Source: Lachnospiraceae bacterium (GTDB lineage Bacteria; Bacillota; Clostridia; Lachnospirales; Lachnospiraceae). From it: DNA of 64,000 nt. Under the pieces are notes generated by a model. That model saw only the letters and a program-made list of their open reading frames with translations. It ran no database searches and was not told the DNA's origin. A program made the position numbers and the translations under genes. The stretch spans positions 62,001-126,000 of the forward strand of contig JAGBOC010000019.1 of the NCBI GenBank assembly GCA_017634065.1, read 5' to 3'. This document shows positions 44,848-54,293 of the stretch, one piece after another. The first letter of the stretch is position 1. The number at the start of each line of letters is the position of its first letter.

Positions 44848-47800
44848 ATGGATAGATTCTTAGATGTTGTAAAAATTGATTTTAGTGAAAATATTGAAAA
44901 GTATTTTCGAGATGTAGAAGTTGAGAGTATTAAAAAGAGTAAAACTCATAATACTCTCAATTTTTATCTTATATCGCAGAATCTGATTCCTTATATGTAT
45001 AAAAAGGCGACAGAAGAAATAATGACATCTAAACTTTTTAATGTGGATTCTGCAAAGCAGAATACTAATGATACTAATTTAAATAGTCCGATAAACTTAA
45101 ATATAAAATATAAACTATCTGATAATTATACAGCAAAGGCTATCTATGATGAAATTAGAAAAGATTTATTTGATGAGCTTAAAGACATAAGAGTTTTGTA
45201 TGCGGCTTTCTTTAGACAGGATAATATTAAGTTTACAGATGATGATACTATGGAAATAACATTTGTAAAGGCAAAAGAGTTTAAGAGTGTACAGGATGAG
45301 TTAGTTAATACAATTAAAAACATTTTTGAAAATAGATACGGTAAAAAGATTAATATAAAAATAAACCTTGTCGATTTCGAAGCAGATCAAAGTTTTGAAA
45401 ATAGAAAAAGTGCAACTTATGATGATGTAAAAAATACTGAAGTTTCAGAAGATAATAATAAAGCACCTTTAGTTTCTAAAAAAAGCAGTGTAAGAGATAG
45501 AAACAATGGCATAAGTAAAGAAGGGGACATACTATATGGCAAAGCAAAAAGAACTAAAGCAAAGTTTGTTTCTATAGCAAATATTCTTTATGATATGGAT
45601 AACATAGAGACAAAGGGAGTTATCTATAATTTAAGACTTAGGAAACCACAGGGAAAAGAGTTCATCATCTACTCTGTATTTATCTATGATGGAGAAGCGT
45701 GTATAGAGATAAAGTTCTTTGGAAATGCATCTGATGAAGATACATTCAAACTTCGATTTAAGATTGGTACAGAGATCATTGTAATTGGAAATGCAAAATA
45801 TGATACTTATTCTTCAAGCATAATTATAGGACCAAGGGGAATATCACTTATAAAGGTAGCAGGAGAGAGAGAGGTTATAGAGTTTGGACATCTTGGAGAT
45901 GAGGATTACCACAATATTATCATAACTGATAGAACTGATGATGAAAAAGAGAAAAGAGTAGAACTTCATTTGCATACAAAATCAAGTGCACAGGATGGTG
46001 TGGGTGAAGTAAAAGCATATATAGATACAGCGACAAAGTTTGGTATGACTGCTATGGCTATCACCGACCATGGCTGTGTAAATGCACTTGCTGATGCATA
46101 TGACTACATAGAAGATAAGAAAAGACCAAGAAAAAATCAAAAGTTCAAACTTATATATGGAGTAGAGGGATATCTCGTAGACGATTTTGAAAATTATTAT
46201 ATAGATAGAGATAATAATTTCTCAAAGAAATCTCATAAGATAAATGGTGATTTTGTAGTATTTGAACTTGCTACAACTGGCTTAAATAGAAAAAATGATG
46301 ATATCATAAAGATAGAAGCTGTAAGGGTCAGTGACTTTGCAGTTACAGGTAATTATGAAGCATTTGTAAAAACAAATAAACCAATAAGTGTAAATATAAG
46401 AGACAACACTGGCATAAGAGAAAGTGATCTTACGAATGCAGGAACTCTTAAAGATGCATTATCTGGCTTAATAAACTTTGCAAAAGATTCTGTACTTGTG
46501 ACATCAAGTTTTAATCCAAATTGGATGATAACTGATATATTAAAAGAGAATGGATTTGATAATGATGTAGCTGTTTTAGATTTAACTACTATATCAAGAT
46601 TAGTTTTACCTAAATTGAAAAGAAGTGATTTGGTTTCTATAGCCAAAGAATTAAAGATTAAATATGAAGGACTTACAGATAGAAAAAAAGGTGAGACAAA
46701 GAAAGTCTTGACTCCAAAAGAAAAACTGATTCTTGAAGGACCAATTTTAAGTGCGATTCTTCGAATTTTGAATACTGACTATGCTGTAAATGATATATCA
46801 GAATTGCGAGATAAGATAAAAATAACAGATGAGTTTATCCGTAGGCTTCCATACTATCATATAATTTTACTTGCAAAAAATGATGTGGGAAGAGTAAATC
46901 TATATAAACTTGTGTCTGATTCAAGTATAAAATATATGTATAACAAAAGACCAAGGATGCCACGTTCATTGATTAATAAGTATAGAGAAGGTCTTATCAT
47001 AGGTTCTGCTTGTATCGTTGGAGAGTTTATGAATGCAGTAAAAAATGGTGCAAGTGATGATTATCTAAAGAATATAGCAATGTATTATGATTATCTTGAG
47101 ATACAACCTGTGTTAAATAATTCTTTCTTACTTATAGAAGATAAGGAGAACTTTAAGAGCATAAAAGATTTAGAAGATTTAAATCGAAAAGTTATAGAGA
47201 TTGCAGATGAAATAGGCAAGTTAGTTGTAGCAACTTGTGATTGCCACTATGTAGAAAAGTCTGATAAACTTTTTAGAACAATATTAAGGATTGGGACATC
47301 ATATAAAAAGACAAATGTAAACGCAGAAGGCAAACTTAAAGTAGAAATAGCAGAAGGACTTGAGAGTTCAAATGCTGAAGAGTTGTATTTTAGAACAACA
47401 AAAGAAATGCTTGATGAGTTTGCTTATCTTGGAATTGATAAGGCAAGAGAAGTAGTTATCACCAACACAAATAAGATAAATAATATGATAGAAGAGATAA
47501 TTCCAAAAAGACTTGATAAGTGTCCTCCACATATAGAAGGCAGTGATGAAGAATTAAAGAACTCTTGCTATGCAAAGTATGAAAAAATATTTGGTGATAC
47601 AAATATAGAAGAGGTAAAAAATCGTCTTGACAATGAGTTAAAGTATATAATTGACAATGGCTACTCTGTGATGTATATAGCCGCAAAGAAACTCATAGAT
47701 TATTCAGTTGAAAATGGATATCCAGTTGGATCAAGAGGATCAGTGGGCTCTAGCTTTGTAGCGACACTTATTGGAGTGTCAGAAGTGAATCCATTAAAAC

Positions 47801-49626
47801 CTTATTATAGGTGTCCAAAATGTAATCATATAGAATATGATACAGAAGAGACAAGAAAGTATGAAAATGACACTGGCTTTGATATGCCGGATAAAAATTG
47901 TCCAGTTTGCAATACTAAAATGTTGAAAGATGGAGTGAATATACCATTTGAGACATTTTTGGGCATCCCAGGAGATAAGGCTGCTCATAAGGAGCCAGAC
48001 ATTGACTTAAACTTTTGTTCAGTTTATCAGTCAAGTATTCACAGAAAGACTGTAGACTTATTTGGTGAAGCAAATACATTTAAGGCTGGAACGGTAGGAA
48101 CAGTAGCTCCTAAAACAGCCTATGCTTATGTAGAGAAGTATGCAAAGCAAGAAAAGAAGAGTCTTACACATGAACAAATAAATTATTATGTGGGAAAGAT
48201 ACTTGATTGCAAAAATAATACAGGACAGCATCCGGGTGGAATGGTTGTGCTTCCAAAAGGTGAAGAGATATATACATTTACTCCTATACAACTTGCAGCA
48301 GATAAAGAGGGAAATGGAATCACAACTCATTTTGATTATCATAAAATAGATAAAAACTTATTGAAACTTGACTTGCTTGGACATGACTCACCACTTATAC
48401 TCAAAAAACTTGGTGAATTAACAGGCACCAATTTTTTGGAAGTTCCATTTTATGAGGAAGAGGTTCTTAGGTTATTTAAGAATACATCAAGTTTAGGTAT
48501 CACTTCAAATGATATAAGTGGGACTAAACTTGGCTGCCTAACTATTCCAGAGTTTGGAACTGACTTTGCGATGGGTATGTGTGAGGAAGCAAAACCAAAG
48601 ACTGTAGCGGATTTAATCCGTATAGCAGGTCTTGCTCATGGAACAGATGTGTGGCAGGGCAATGTTCAAGAGCTTATAAGAAATGGTGACTGCGAATTAA
48701 ACTCTGCTATCTGTTGCAGAGATGACATAATGATATATCTCATAGATAAGGGTCTTGATATGGGACTTGCATTTAATATTATGGAAAGTGTCAGAAAGGG
48801 AAAAGGCTTAAAGGCAGAGTGGGTAGATGAGATGAAAGCACATGATGTGCCAGACTGGTACATTGGGTGCTGTAAGAAAATTAAGTATATGTTCCCTAAA
48901 GCTCATGCAGCAGCGTATGTTCTCGCATCACTTCGGATAGCATATTACAAAGTGCACTATCCAAAAGAATACTATGCAGTGTATTTTTCTGTGAAGAAAG
49001 ATGGTATAGATTATAAACTGATGATGCAAAGTAAAGAAGACATTACTTATCACATAGCAAAAATTAAAAGGATAATTAATGAGAAAAGTTCAGATTCTGA
49101 CTTCAAGAAAAAAATGAGTGAGCAGGAAAAAACTGAAAATGTTAGTGAGAAAAAAATTATAAATGATATAGATGATGTAAGCGATGAAGAAAAACTTGAT
49201 GATGAGACACTTACTTATAAAAAGTATGAGGAGATGTCTGCAAAAAACTTATATGATTTATATATGGTATATAGGGTAGTGGAAGAAATGAAGGCAAGGG
49301 GAATTGATTTCTGTCCTATAGATATTTATAAAGCAAAATGCAGTGATTTTCAAGTTATTGATGGTAAAATAATGCCTTCCTTTGATTCCATACCTGGTGT
49401 AGGAACAAAGGATATTGACATAGATTATAATAATAACATTCCCGAGAGTGAAAAGAGTACTGCTATGAAATGTGAGATAGAAGGGAATAAAGGTGAGTAC
49501 AGTTCTATAGAAAACTTTGCTAATAGGACAGGAGTAAATAAGACTGTGCTTGAAACTATGAAGAAACTGGACTTATTTAAGGGTATGAAAGAAGAGGAAC
49601 AGAATACTGTTTTTGACTATTTATAA
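44848..49626 (+). CDS. polC: DNA polymerase III alpha subunit, PolC type, with degenerate exonuclease
   Basis: Replicative polymerase of low-GC Gram-positives, 1592 residues (about 150 longer than B. subtilis PolC). Order: N-terminal domain (~1-230), OB domain (~235-350), PHP domain starting RVELHLHTKSSAQDGVGEV near 371 with AITDHG, an inserted exonuclease-like domain (~465-630), PHP second part with TCDCHYVEKSD, Zn finger CPKCNH...CPVCNTKM, catalytic PDIDLNF near 1050 and KLDLLGHDSP, and fingers QHPGGMVVLP. The exonuclease motif that reads FDVETTG in active PolC is FELATTG here, and motifs II and III are also lost, so proofreading is probably absent. An acidic insert lies near 1410-1460. It follows rseP directly; hemZ comes next. 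Confidence 0.95.
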   Translation: MDRFLDVVKIDFSENIEKYFRDVEVESIKKSKTHNTLNFYLISQNLIPYMYKKATEEIMTSKLFNVDSAKQNTNDTNLNSPINLNIKYKLSDNYTAKAIYDEIRKDLFDELKDIRVLYAAFFRQDNIKFTDDDTMEITFVKAKEFKSVQDELVNTIKNIFENRYGKKINIKINLVDFEADQSFENRKSATYDDVKNTEVSEDNNKAPLVSKKSSVRDRNNGISKEGDILYGKAKRTKAKFVSIANILYDMDNIETKGVIYNLRLRKPQGKEFIIYSVFIYDGEACIEIKFFGNASDEDTFKLRFKIGTEIIVIGNAKYDTYSSSIIIGPRGISLIKVAGEREVIEFGHLGDEDYHNIIITDRTDDEKEKRVELHLHTKSSAQDGVGEVKAYIDTATKFGMTAMAITDHGCVNALADAYDYIEDKKRPRKNQKFKLIYGVEGYLVDDFENYYIDRDNNFSKKSHKINGDFVVFELATTGLNRKNDDIIKIEAVRVSDFAVTGNYEAFVKTNKPISVNIRDNTGIRESDLTNAGTLKDALSGLINFAKDSVLVTSSFNPNWMITDILKENGFDNDVAVLDLTTISRLVLPKLKRSDLVSIAKELKIKYEGLTDRKKGETKKVLTPKEKLILEGPILSAILRILNTDYAVNDISELRDKIKITDEFIRRLPYYHIILLAKNDVGRVNLYKLVSDSSIKYMYNKRPRMPRSLINKYREGLIIGSACIVGEFMNAVKNGASDDYLKNIAMYYDYLEIQPVLNNSFLLIEDKENFKSIKDLEDLNRKVIEIADEIGKLVVATCDCHYVEKSDKLFRTILRIGTSYKKTNVNAEGKLKVEIAEGLESSNAEELYFRTTKEMLDEFAYLGIDKAREVVITNTNKINNMIEEIIPKRLDKCPPHIEGSDEELKNSCYAKYEKIFGDTNIEEVKNRLDNELKYIIDNGYSVMYIAAKKLIDYSVENGYPVGSRGSVGSSFVATLIGVSEVNPLKPYYRCPKCNHIEYDTEETRKYENDTGFDMPDKNCPVCNTKMLKDGVNIPFETFLGIPGDKAAHKEPDIDLNFCSVYQSSIHRKTVDLFGEANTFKAGTVGTVAPKTAYAYVEKYAKQEKKSLTHEQINYYVGKILDCKNNTGQHPGGMVVLPKGEEIYTFTPIQLAADKEGNGITTHFDYHKIDKNLLKLDLLGHDSPLILKKLGELTGTNFLEVPFYEEEVLRLFKNTSSLGITSNDISGTKLGCLTIPEFGTDFAMGMCEEAKPKTVADLIRIAGLAHGTDVWQGNVQELIRNGDCELNSAICCRDDIMIYLIDKGLDMGLAFNIMESVRKGKGLKAEWVDEMKAHDVPDWYIGCCKKIKYMFPKAHAAAYVLASLRIAYYKVHYPKEYYAVYFSVKKDGIDYKLMMQSKEDITYHIAKIKRIINEKSSDSDFKKKMSEQEKTENVSEKKIINDIDDVSDEEKLDDETLTYKKYEEMSAKNLYDLYMVYRVVEEMKARGIDFCPIDIYKAKCSDFQVIDGKIMPSFDSIPGVGTKDIDIDYNNNIPESEKSTAMKCEIEGNKGEYSSIENFANRTGVNKTVLETMKKLDLFKGMKEEEQNTVFDYL

Positions 49627-49672
49627 GACTTAATGTTAAAGATATGAAATTTGGGACAGCATTATTTTAGAG

Positions 49673-51328
49673 ATGATATATGTTTATATAAGTAAAGAGT
49701 TAAAACCATTTGAGACAGACATAAGAGATTTATGTCTGGCTTTTTTTACTTTGAAGAAAATCACTTATCTATTTGAAGATGAGATAAGTGTTAAAACATT
49801 TGAAAGTAAGATAAACTCTGATGATATTGTTGTGAAAGATTATTATGATGGTAGTGCAAGTGGAGATAGACTTAAAATTAAATCTGAAGTAAAAAGGCAA
49901 CTATATAATTATTTGAGTAATTTAACGGGTAAGAAGCTTTTGTGGGGGACTCTCACTGGTATAAGACCTGTAAATATAGTTACTGAAATTATAGAAAATA
50001 CTGGATTAAGTAAAATTAAGTATGGGAAAGATAGAAGTACAAGTGGGAGAGCAATAAATGATGTAATGGGCTTAAGCCCTATAGTAGAGATAGAAAATCC
50101 TATATATAAAGAAAACGAAACTATAAAGGAATATTTGAAAAAAGAGTATTATATAAGTGATGAAAAGGCATTTGAACTCATTAAGATAGCAAGAAATGAG
50201 ATAAGCATACTTGATAGGCAAATAGTAAGAGATTATAAAGATAGTTATAGTGTTTATGTAGGTGTTCCTTTTTGTAAAAGTACCTGCCTATATTGTTCAT
50301 TTACATCATTCAATATAGAAAAGTTCTCTAAATATGTAGATAGATATTTAGATACACTTAAAAAAGATTTTAGTTTGCGAGTTGAGAGAATAGTAAATCA
50401 AAATGAGTTAATTGCAGATAAAGTTCGTGAGAGTGTAAAAAGTAGTTCTATAAATAAACTTACTCCTTTAACTCTTTATATAGGTGGTGGGACACCTACA
50501 TCTCTTGATGAAAAACATTTTGAAGTATTACTTTCAATCATTGATGACTATGTTGATAAAAGTAAGTGTGTCGAATATACAGTGGAAGCGGGGCGCCCAG
50601 ATACAATTAGCAAAGAAAAATTATTGATAATGAAGAAACATGGTGTGACAAGAATATCAATTAATCCACAGAGTTTCAATCAGAAAACTTTAGACCTTAT
50701 CGGTAGGAAACATAGCGTCAAAGATGTTGTAGAAAAGTTTAGACTTGCGAGAACTTTGGGCTTTGACAATATAAATATGGATATAATTTTGGGGCTTCCG
50801 AATGAACATCTATTTGAGGTTTTAAAGACATTAAATGGGATAAGAAAACTTAAGCCTGACTCATTTACAGTTCATTCACTTGCACTTAAAAGGGCTGCAA
50901 GGCTCAACTTTGAACTTGAAGCGTGGACTAATAACTATTATCTTGCAGGAGTAGGGAAAAATAGAGATGGCAAATCAGATAAGAAGTTAGAAAGTGTTGC
51001 AAAACTTAAGTTTTCATCTTTGCAAGAAGGGAAGAGAGAAATTGATAAAATGTTTAAGTGGTGCGAAAGATTGTCTGAATATCTGAAATTAAAACCATAT
51101 TATCTATATAGACAAAAAAACATAGCAGGGAACCTTGAAAATGTCGGCTATGCAAAGGAAGGCAAAGAGTGTATCTATAATATTATGATGATGAGTGAAA
51201 GACATTCTGTGTATGGATTTGGGACAGGCACTACCAAAGAAGTTTTTTATGAAAATGGTAACAAAAGAATTGAAAGTGAAGAAGGCTATAAATCAGTTAT
51301 AGATTATTGTGAAAGAGTAGGAGTTTAG
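49673..51328 (+). CDS. hemZ: coproporphyrinogen III oxidase-like radical SAM protein HemZ
   Basis: Oxygen-independent coproporphyrinogen dehydrogenase-like enzyme of the HemN superfamily, HemZ branch. An N-terminal ~165-residue extension with LLWGTLTGIRPVNIVTEI is specific to HemZ. The radical SAM cysteines lie in PFCKSTCLYCSF near 200-211. LYIGGGTPTSLDEKHF, YTVEAGRPDTIS and RISINPQSFNQKTLDLIGR follow, and YGFGTGTTKEVF is C-terminal. Length 551 residues. No other haem genes are nearby; several HemZ/HemW relatives are not true haem-synthesis enzymes, so the activity is probable rather than certain. No ribosome binding site is obvious before the ATG. Confidence 0.88.
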   Translation: MIYVYISKELKPFETDIRDLCLAFFTLKKITYLFEDEISVKTFESKINSDDIVVKDYYDGSASGDRLKIKSEVKRQLYNYLSNLTGKKLLWGTLTGIRPVNIVTEIIENTGLSKIKYGKDRSTSGRAINDVMGLSPIVEIENPIYKENETIKEYLKKEYYISDEKAFELIKIARNEISILDRQIVRDYKDSYSVYVGVPFCKSTCLYCSFTSFNIEKFSKYVDRYLDTLKKDFSLRVERIVNQNELIADKVRESVKSSSINKLTPLTLYIGGGTPTSLDEKHFEVLLSIIDDYVDKSKCVEYTVEAGRPDTISKEKLLIMKKHGVTRISINPQSFNQKTLDLIGRKHSVKDVVEKFRLARTLGFDNINMDIILGLPNEHLFEVLKTLNGIRKLKPDSFTVHSLALKRAARLNFELEAWTNNYYLAGVGKNRDGKSDKKLESVAKLKFSSLQEGKREIDKMFKWCERLSEYLKLKPYYLYRQKNIAGNLENVGYAKEGKECIYNIMMMSERHSVYGFGTGTTKEVFYENGNKRIESEEGYKSVIDYCERVGV

Positions 51329-53368
51329 TTGCTTTACGAAGTTAAAAATGGAACAGTTTCTCTTGGAGGGAATGAGATATTGTCTCATTTCAATTTTCGT
51401 ATGGTTGACAATGAGAAGATAGGTATAGTGGGGAGAAATGGAGCAGGGAAAACTACGTTACTTAAACTTATGAATGATGAAGTGCATCTTGACTATAATG
51501 ATGACAACACAATTGGTGAAATAGTTAAGTCAAAAGACTTTAACTGTGGTTATCTTAAGCAACAACTTGCAGAAGCGAGGTCAATAGAGTCTTTACCCAC
51601 TATGACAGTTTATAGTTATTTACTTGAAGCATTTACAAAGCTATTAGAGATGGAGAGAAAAATTGAGATACTCACAAATGAACTGGAAAAGGAATATGAT
51701 GAGAAAAAAACAATAGAACTGAACACTATGATAGATACCTATAATTTTGAAGGGGGATACACTTATTTAAGAGAACTAAAGACGGGATTTAAGAAATTTG
51801 GATTTAATGAAGATGATTTGCAAAGACCAATAAGTGAGTTTTCGGGTGGTCAGTCTACCAAAATATCATTACTTAAGTTGCTTCTATCTAAACCAGATGT
51901 GCTTATGCTTGATGAGCCGACAAATCATCTTGATATATCAGCGATAGAGTGGACAGAAAACTATCTAAAAAATTATAAAAAGAATATAGTTGTAGTTTCT
52001 CATGATAGAATGTTTCTCGATAATATTTGCAATGTCATCTATGATGTGGAAAATAAGGAGACAGTTCGTTATGATGGAAATTATACTGACTTTGTCGCTC
52101 AAAAAAAGATTAATTATGAGTTAAAACTTGCGGAGTATAATAAAAACTTAAAGGAAATAGAAAGACTAACTGAACTTGCTGATAGATTTAGATATAAGGC
52201 TACAAAGGCAAAGATGGTACAGTCAAAAGACAAGGTCATTGAAAAACTTAAAGATAAGACATTTAAACCAGTTGAAGCTGACACAAAGACTTTTCATGTA
52301 AAGATAGTTCCAAATAAGGCTGGTGGAAAAGAAGTATTGAGATGTGAAGACTTGGCGATAGGCTATGGTGGAGATGAAAGAGGGAATGTTGCAAATGAAA
52401 GCATAGGGAATAGATTTCAATATAAAAATGCATCACACATAATTACAAAAGTAAACTTACTTGTAAATAGAGGAGACAGACTTGCAGTTATAGGTGCAAA
52501 TGGAACAGGGAAATCAACATTTATAAAAACCATAGTTGGAGTTTTGCCAAAGATTTCTGGCGAGTATAATTTTGGACATGAGATTTCATACGAATATTTT
52601 GACCAGAGAATAGCTGAAAATAGTTCGGTAAAAACATTGTTTGATGATTTTTCTGATGAGTTTCCAAGTTATGATAATACCACGGTTAGAAATAGGCTCG
52701 GCAGATTTTTATTTGATGAAGAAGATATAGTTAAGAGAGTTTGCGATTTATCTGGTGGAGAGAAAGTTAGGTTAAGTCTTGCTAAGATTTTTGAAAGGAA
52801 ACCAAATCTTTTGATACTTGATGAACCGACAAATCACCTTGACATTCTTGGTAAAGAGTCGCTTGAAGAGATAATAGAAAGTTTTGAGGGCACAGTTATA
52901 TTTGTATCGCATGATAGATATTTTGTGAAGAAAATTGCAAGTAAGGTTTTGCTATTTGAAAGTAACGATACGGGTAGCAATATGTCAGGGACTTGCAATT
53001 TTGAAGTTTTGACAAGGTTTTTTGAATTTGGCTATGATGATTATGAAAAATATGAGCGTGAGAAAATGACTGATGAAGACAGCGAAAGTGTAGTAGCGAA
53101 ATCTCATAATGTAAAAATCAAAGAAAAAGATAGTGAAAATAAGCTTAATTATGAAGAAAAAAAGTTAAAAAATAGAGATGAAAAAAAGGCAAAGAAACTT
53201 GAAAATGAAATAGCAGGTTTAGAAGCAGAACTAAAGGCATTAAATGAAAAACTTGAAGATAGCAGTATAGCAAGTAATTTTGAAGAGCTTTCAAAACTGC
53301 AACATGAGATAGATGAGAAGAATAGCATTATAGAAAAGAAATATGCTGAATGGGCGGATTTACAATAA
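51329..53368 (+). CDS. ABC-F family ATPase
   Basis: Soluble tandem-ATPase protein of the ABC-F group, which acts on ribosomes (translation factors, some conferring antibiotic protection). First cassette: Walker A GRNGAGKTT near 34-42, signature FSGGQSTKISLL, Walker B LMLDEPTNHLD. The interdomain arm (~250-310) is charged and helical (LAEYNKNLKEIERLTELADR). Second cassette: GANGTGKST near 389-397, LSGGEKVRLSLAKIF, LLILDEPTNHLD. A C-terminal coiled coil spans ~595-679. The start is TTG at 51329, 5 bases after GTAGGAG and directly after the hemZ stop. The subfamily resembles Uup/YdiF; resistance function is not supported by context. Confidence 0.9.
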   Translation: MLYEVKNGTVSLGGNEILSHFNFRMVDNEKIGIVGRNGAGKTTLLKLMNDEVHLDYNDDNTIGEIVKSKDFNCGYLKQQLAEARSIESLPTMTVYSYLLEAFTKLLEMERKIEILTNELEKEYDEKKTIELNTMIDTYNFEGGYTYLRELKTGFKKFGFNEDDLQRPISEFSGGQSTKISLLKLLLSKPDVLMLDEPTNHLDISAIEWTENYLKNYKKNIVVVSHDRMFLDNICNVIYDVENKETVRYDGNYTDFVAQKKINYELKLAEYNKNLKEIERLTELADRFRYKATKAKMVQSKDKVIEKLKDKTFKPVEADTKTFHVKIVPNKAGGKEVLRCEDLAIGYGGDERGNVANESIGNRFQYKNASHIITKVNLLVNRGDRLAVIGANGTGKSTFIKTIVGVLPKISGEYNFGHEISYEYFDQRIAENSSVKTLFDDFSDEFPSYDNTTVRNRLGRFLFDEEDIVKRVCDLSGGEKVRLSLAKIFERKPNLLILDEPTNHLDILGKESLEEIIESFEGTVIFVSHDRYFVKKIASKVLLFESNDTGSNMSGTCNFEVLTRFFEFGYDDYEKYEREKMTDEDSESVVAKSHNVKIKEKDSENKLNYEEKKLKNRDEKKAKKLENEIAGLEAELKALNEKLEDSSIASNFEELSKLQHEIDEKNSIIEKKYAEWADLQ

Positions 53369-53440
53369 TAGGGCGAGTTTTAAGGGATTGTATAGTAAGA
53401 AAAATGTCATAAAATCTATAAATTCAAACTCAAAAAAATC
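53369..53440. other. short intergenic stretch without recognisable element
   Basis: Between the ABC-F gene and the next promoter. GAGTTT and AAACTC at its ends could pair only across a ~45-base loop; I see no convincing terminator, although a promoter follows. Confidence 0.4.
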
Positions 53441-53468
53441 TTGACAAAATAGGCAAAAATAGTATAAT
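53441..53468 (+). promoter_or_regulatory. strong consensus promoter
   Basis: Perfect -35 TTGACA (53441-53446), 16-base spacer, perfect -10 TATAAT (53463-53468). Predicted start near 53475; AGGAGGA at 53487-53493 sits 5-6 bases before the ATG. This is the best promoter and ribosome binding site combination in the window. Confidence 0.9.
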
Positions 53469-53498
53469 TATTGTAACAATTCATATAGGAGGAATAGT

Positions 53499-54077
53499 AT
53501 GAAGAAGAGAATTATAAGCTTAGTATTAGCTTTGACATTCGTATTTGCATCAGTTCTTTCTACTAACGCTGCTTCTTTTTCACAAGGCGCAACTGTTGGT
53601 TCAGTAACAACAAAGAACCCAACTTCAATGTCTTATAAAGATGTTAGCCGTCTTGCAGAGATAGCAACAAACGTTCGTGGAAAACAAGCTAGAATAGTAA
53701 ATGCAACAAGATACAATGGTAGCAATACAACTTGGATCGCTAGACTTAACTTCGGTGACGGTGGCGACCAATGTGCAGCTGATTTCGTTCTTACTGTTTA
53801 CCCATATTCTTGGGATGCAAAGACTCAATCAGTTACTTCATTACCATTTGCAAATGCTGAAGAAGGTACTGCTAAGTTTGGACCATGTTGGTATTATTTC
53901 GGATTATTCGATGATACTACTCACCAATCATGTGGTTTCGCTATAGCTGAAAGAATTAAGAGATGGCCAGATTGGAAAGATCTTTCATTCTCTGGTGTTA
54001 CTTACAGAGGTGTTGGCTATACTGGTTCTTATGCTGAGGGAAATGATCAAGCTTTCATGGAAAAGCACATTCAATAA
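53499..54077 (+). CDS. small secreted protein, probably highly expressed, unknown function
   Basis: A 192-residue exported protein with a textbook signal peptide (MKKRIISLVLALTFVFASV, cleavage probably near TNAAS). The mature part of ~167 residues has three cysteines (GDQCAAD, GPCWYYF, QSCGFA), many aromatic residues and no motif I recognise. Codon use differs from its neighbours: AAC, TTC, GAC, CGT and GTT are frequent in an otherwise strongly AT-ending genome, as in highly expressed genes. A perfect promoter, strong AGGAGG site and terminator make it a single-gene unit. It could be an abundant surface or extracellular product, such as a bacteriocin-like or adhesive protein; no function is assigned. 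Confidence 0.85.
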   Translation: MKKRIISLVLALTFVFASVLSTNAASFSQGATVGSVTTKNPTSMSYKDVSRLAEIATNVRGKQARIVNATRYNGSNTTWIARLNFGDGGDQCAADFVLTVYPYSWDAKTQSVTSLPFANAEEGTAKFGPCWYYFGLFDDTTHQSCGFAIAERIKRWPDWKDLSFSGVTYRGVGYTGSYAEGNDQAFMEKHIQ

Positions 54078-54099
54078 TTAATTATTATGTGAGAAAAAG

Positions 54100-54130
54100 A
54101 AAGTCCATGCGTACGCGATGGACTTTTTTT
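54100..54130 (+). terminator. rho-independent terminator
   Basis: Nine-bp stem AAAGTCCAT / ATGGACTTT around a GCGTACGCG loop, followed by TTTT. It ends the monocistronic secreted-protein transcript. Confidence 0.92.
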
Positions 54131-54145
54131 GTTGAGTAAAAATGG

Positions 54146-54174
54146 TTGACAAAAGTCATCTATTTTAGTATTAT
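54146..54174 (+). promoter_or_regulatory. rplM-rpsI promoter
   Basis: -35 TTGACA (54146-54151), 17-base spacer, -10 TATTAT (54169-54174). Predicted start near 54181, giving a leader of about 113 bases before rplM. Confidence 0.85.
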
Positions 54175-54178
54175 TATA

Positions 54179-54293
54179 GGGCTCTTAAATGAGTCCTTTT
54201 TTTATCTCATTTTGAGTATCACCGAAAATGACAGTGCAAGAAACTATTAAAAAAGGAATTGTACTTGCACACCAGAGTAAGGAGGAAAATAAT
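54179..54293 (+). promoter_or_regulatory. structured leader of rplM-rpsI, candidate L13 autoregulatory element
   Basis: The 5' UTR contains a hairpin GGGCTC / GAGTCC (54179-54184 with 54191-54196) followed by seven T, terminator-like. A competing pairing AAATGAG / CTCATTT (54187-54193 with 54206-54212) and a downstream stem GTGCAAG / CTTGCAC (54234-54240 with 54264-54270) just before AAGGAGG are also possible. An rplM leader RNA bound by L13 is known in Firmicutes (L13_leader family). Whether this leader belongs to that family needs a covariance search. Confidence 0.55.

Noticed and set aside
46240..46750. PolC exonuclease changes as sequencing errors or a frameshift
   Set aside because: The frame is open throughout, the domain keeps its overall spacing and similarity, and losses occur at three separate motifs, which isolated errors would not produce.
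54228..54293. Upstream in-frame start for rplM adding 22 residues
   Set aside because: It lies in the structured leader without a ribosome binding site; AAGGAGG before 54294 and the standard L13 length decide for the later ATG.
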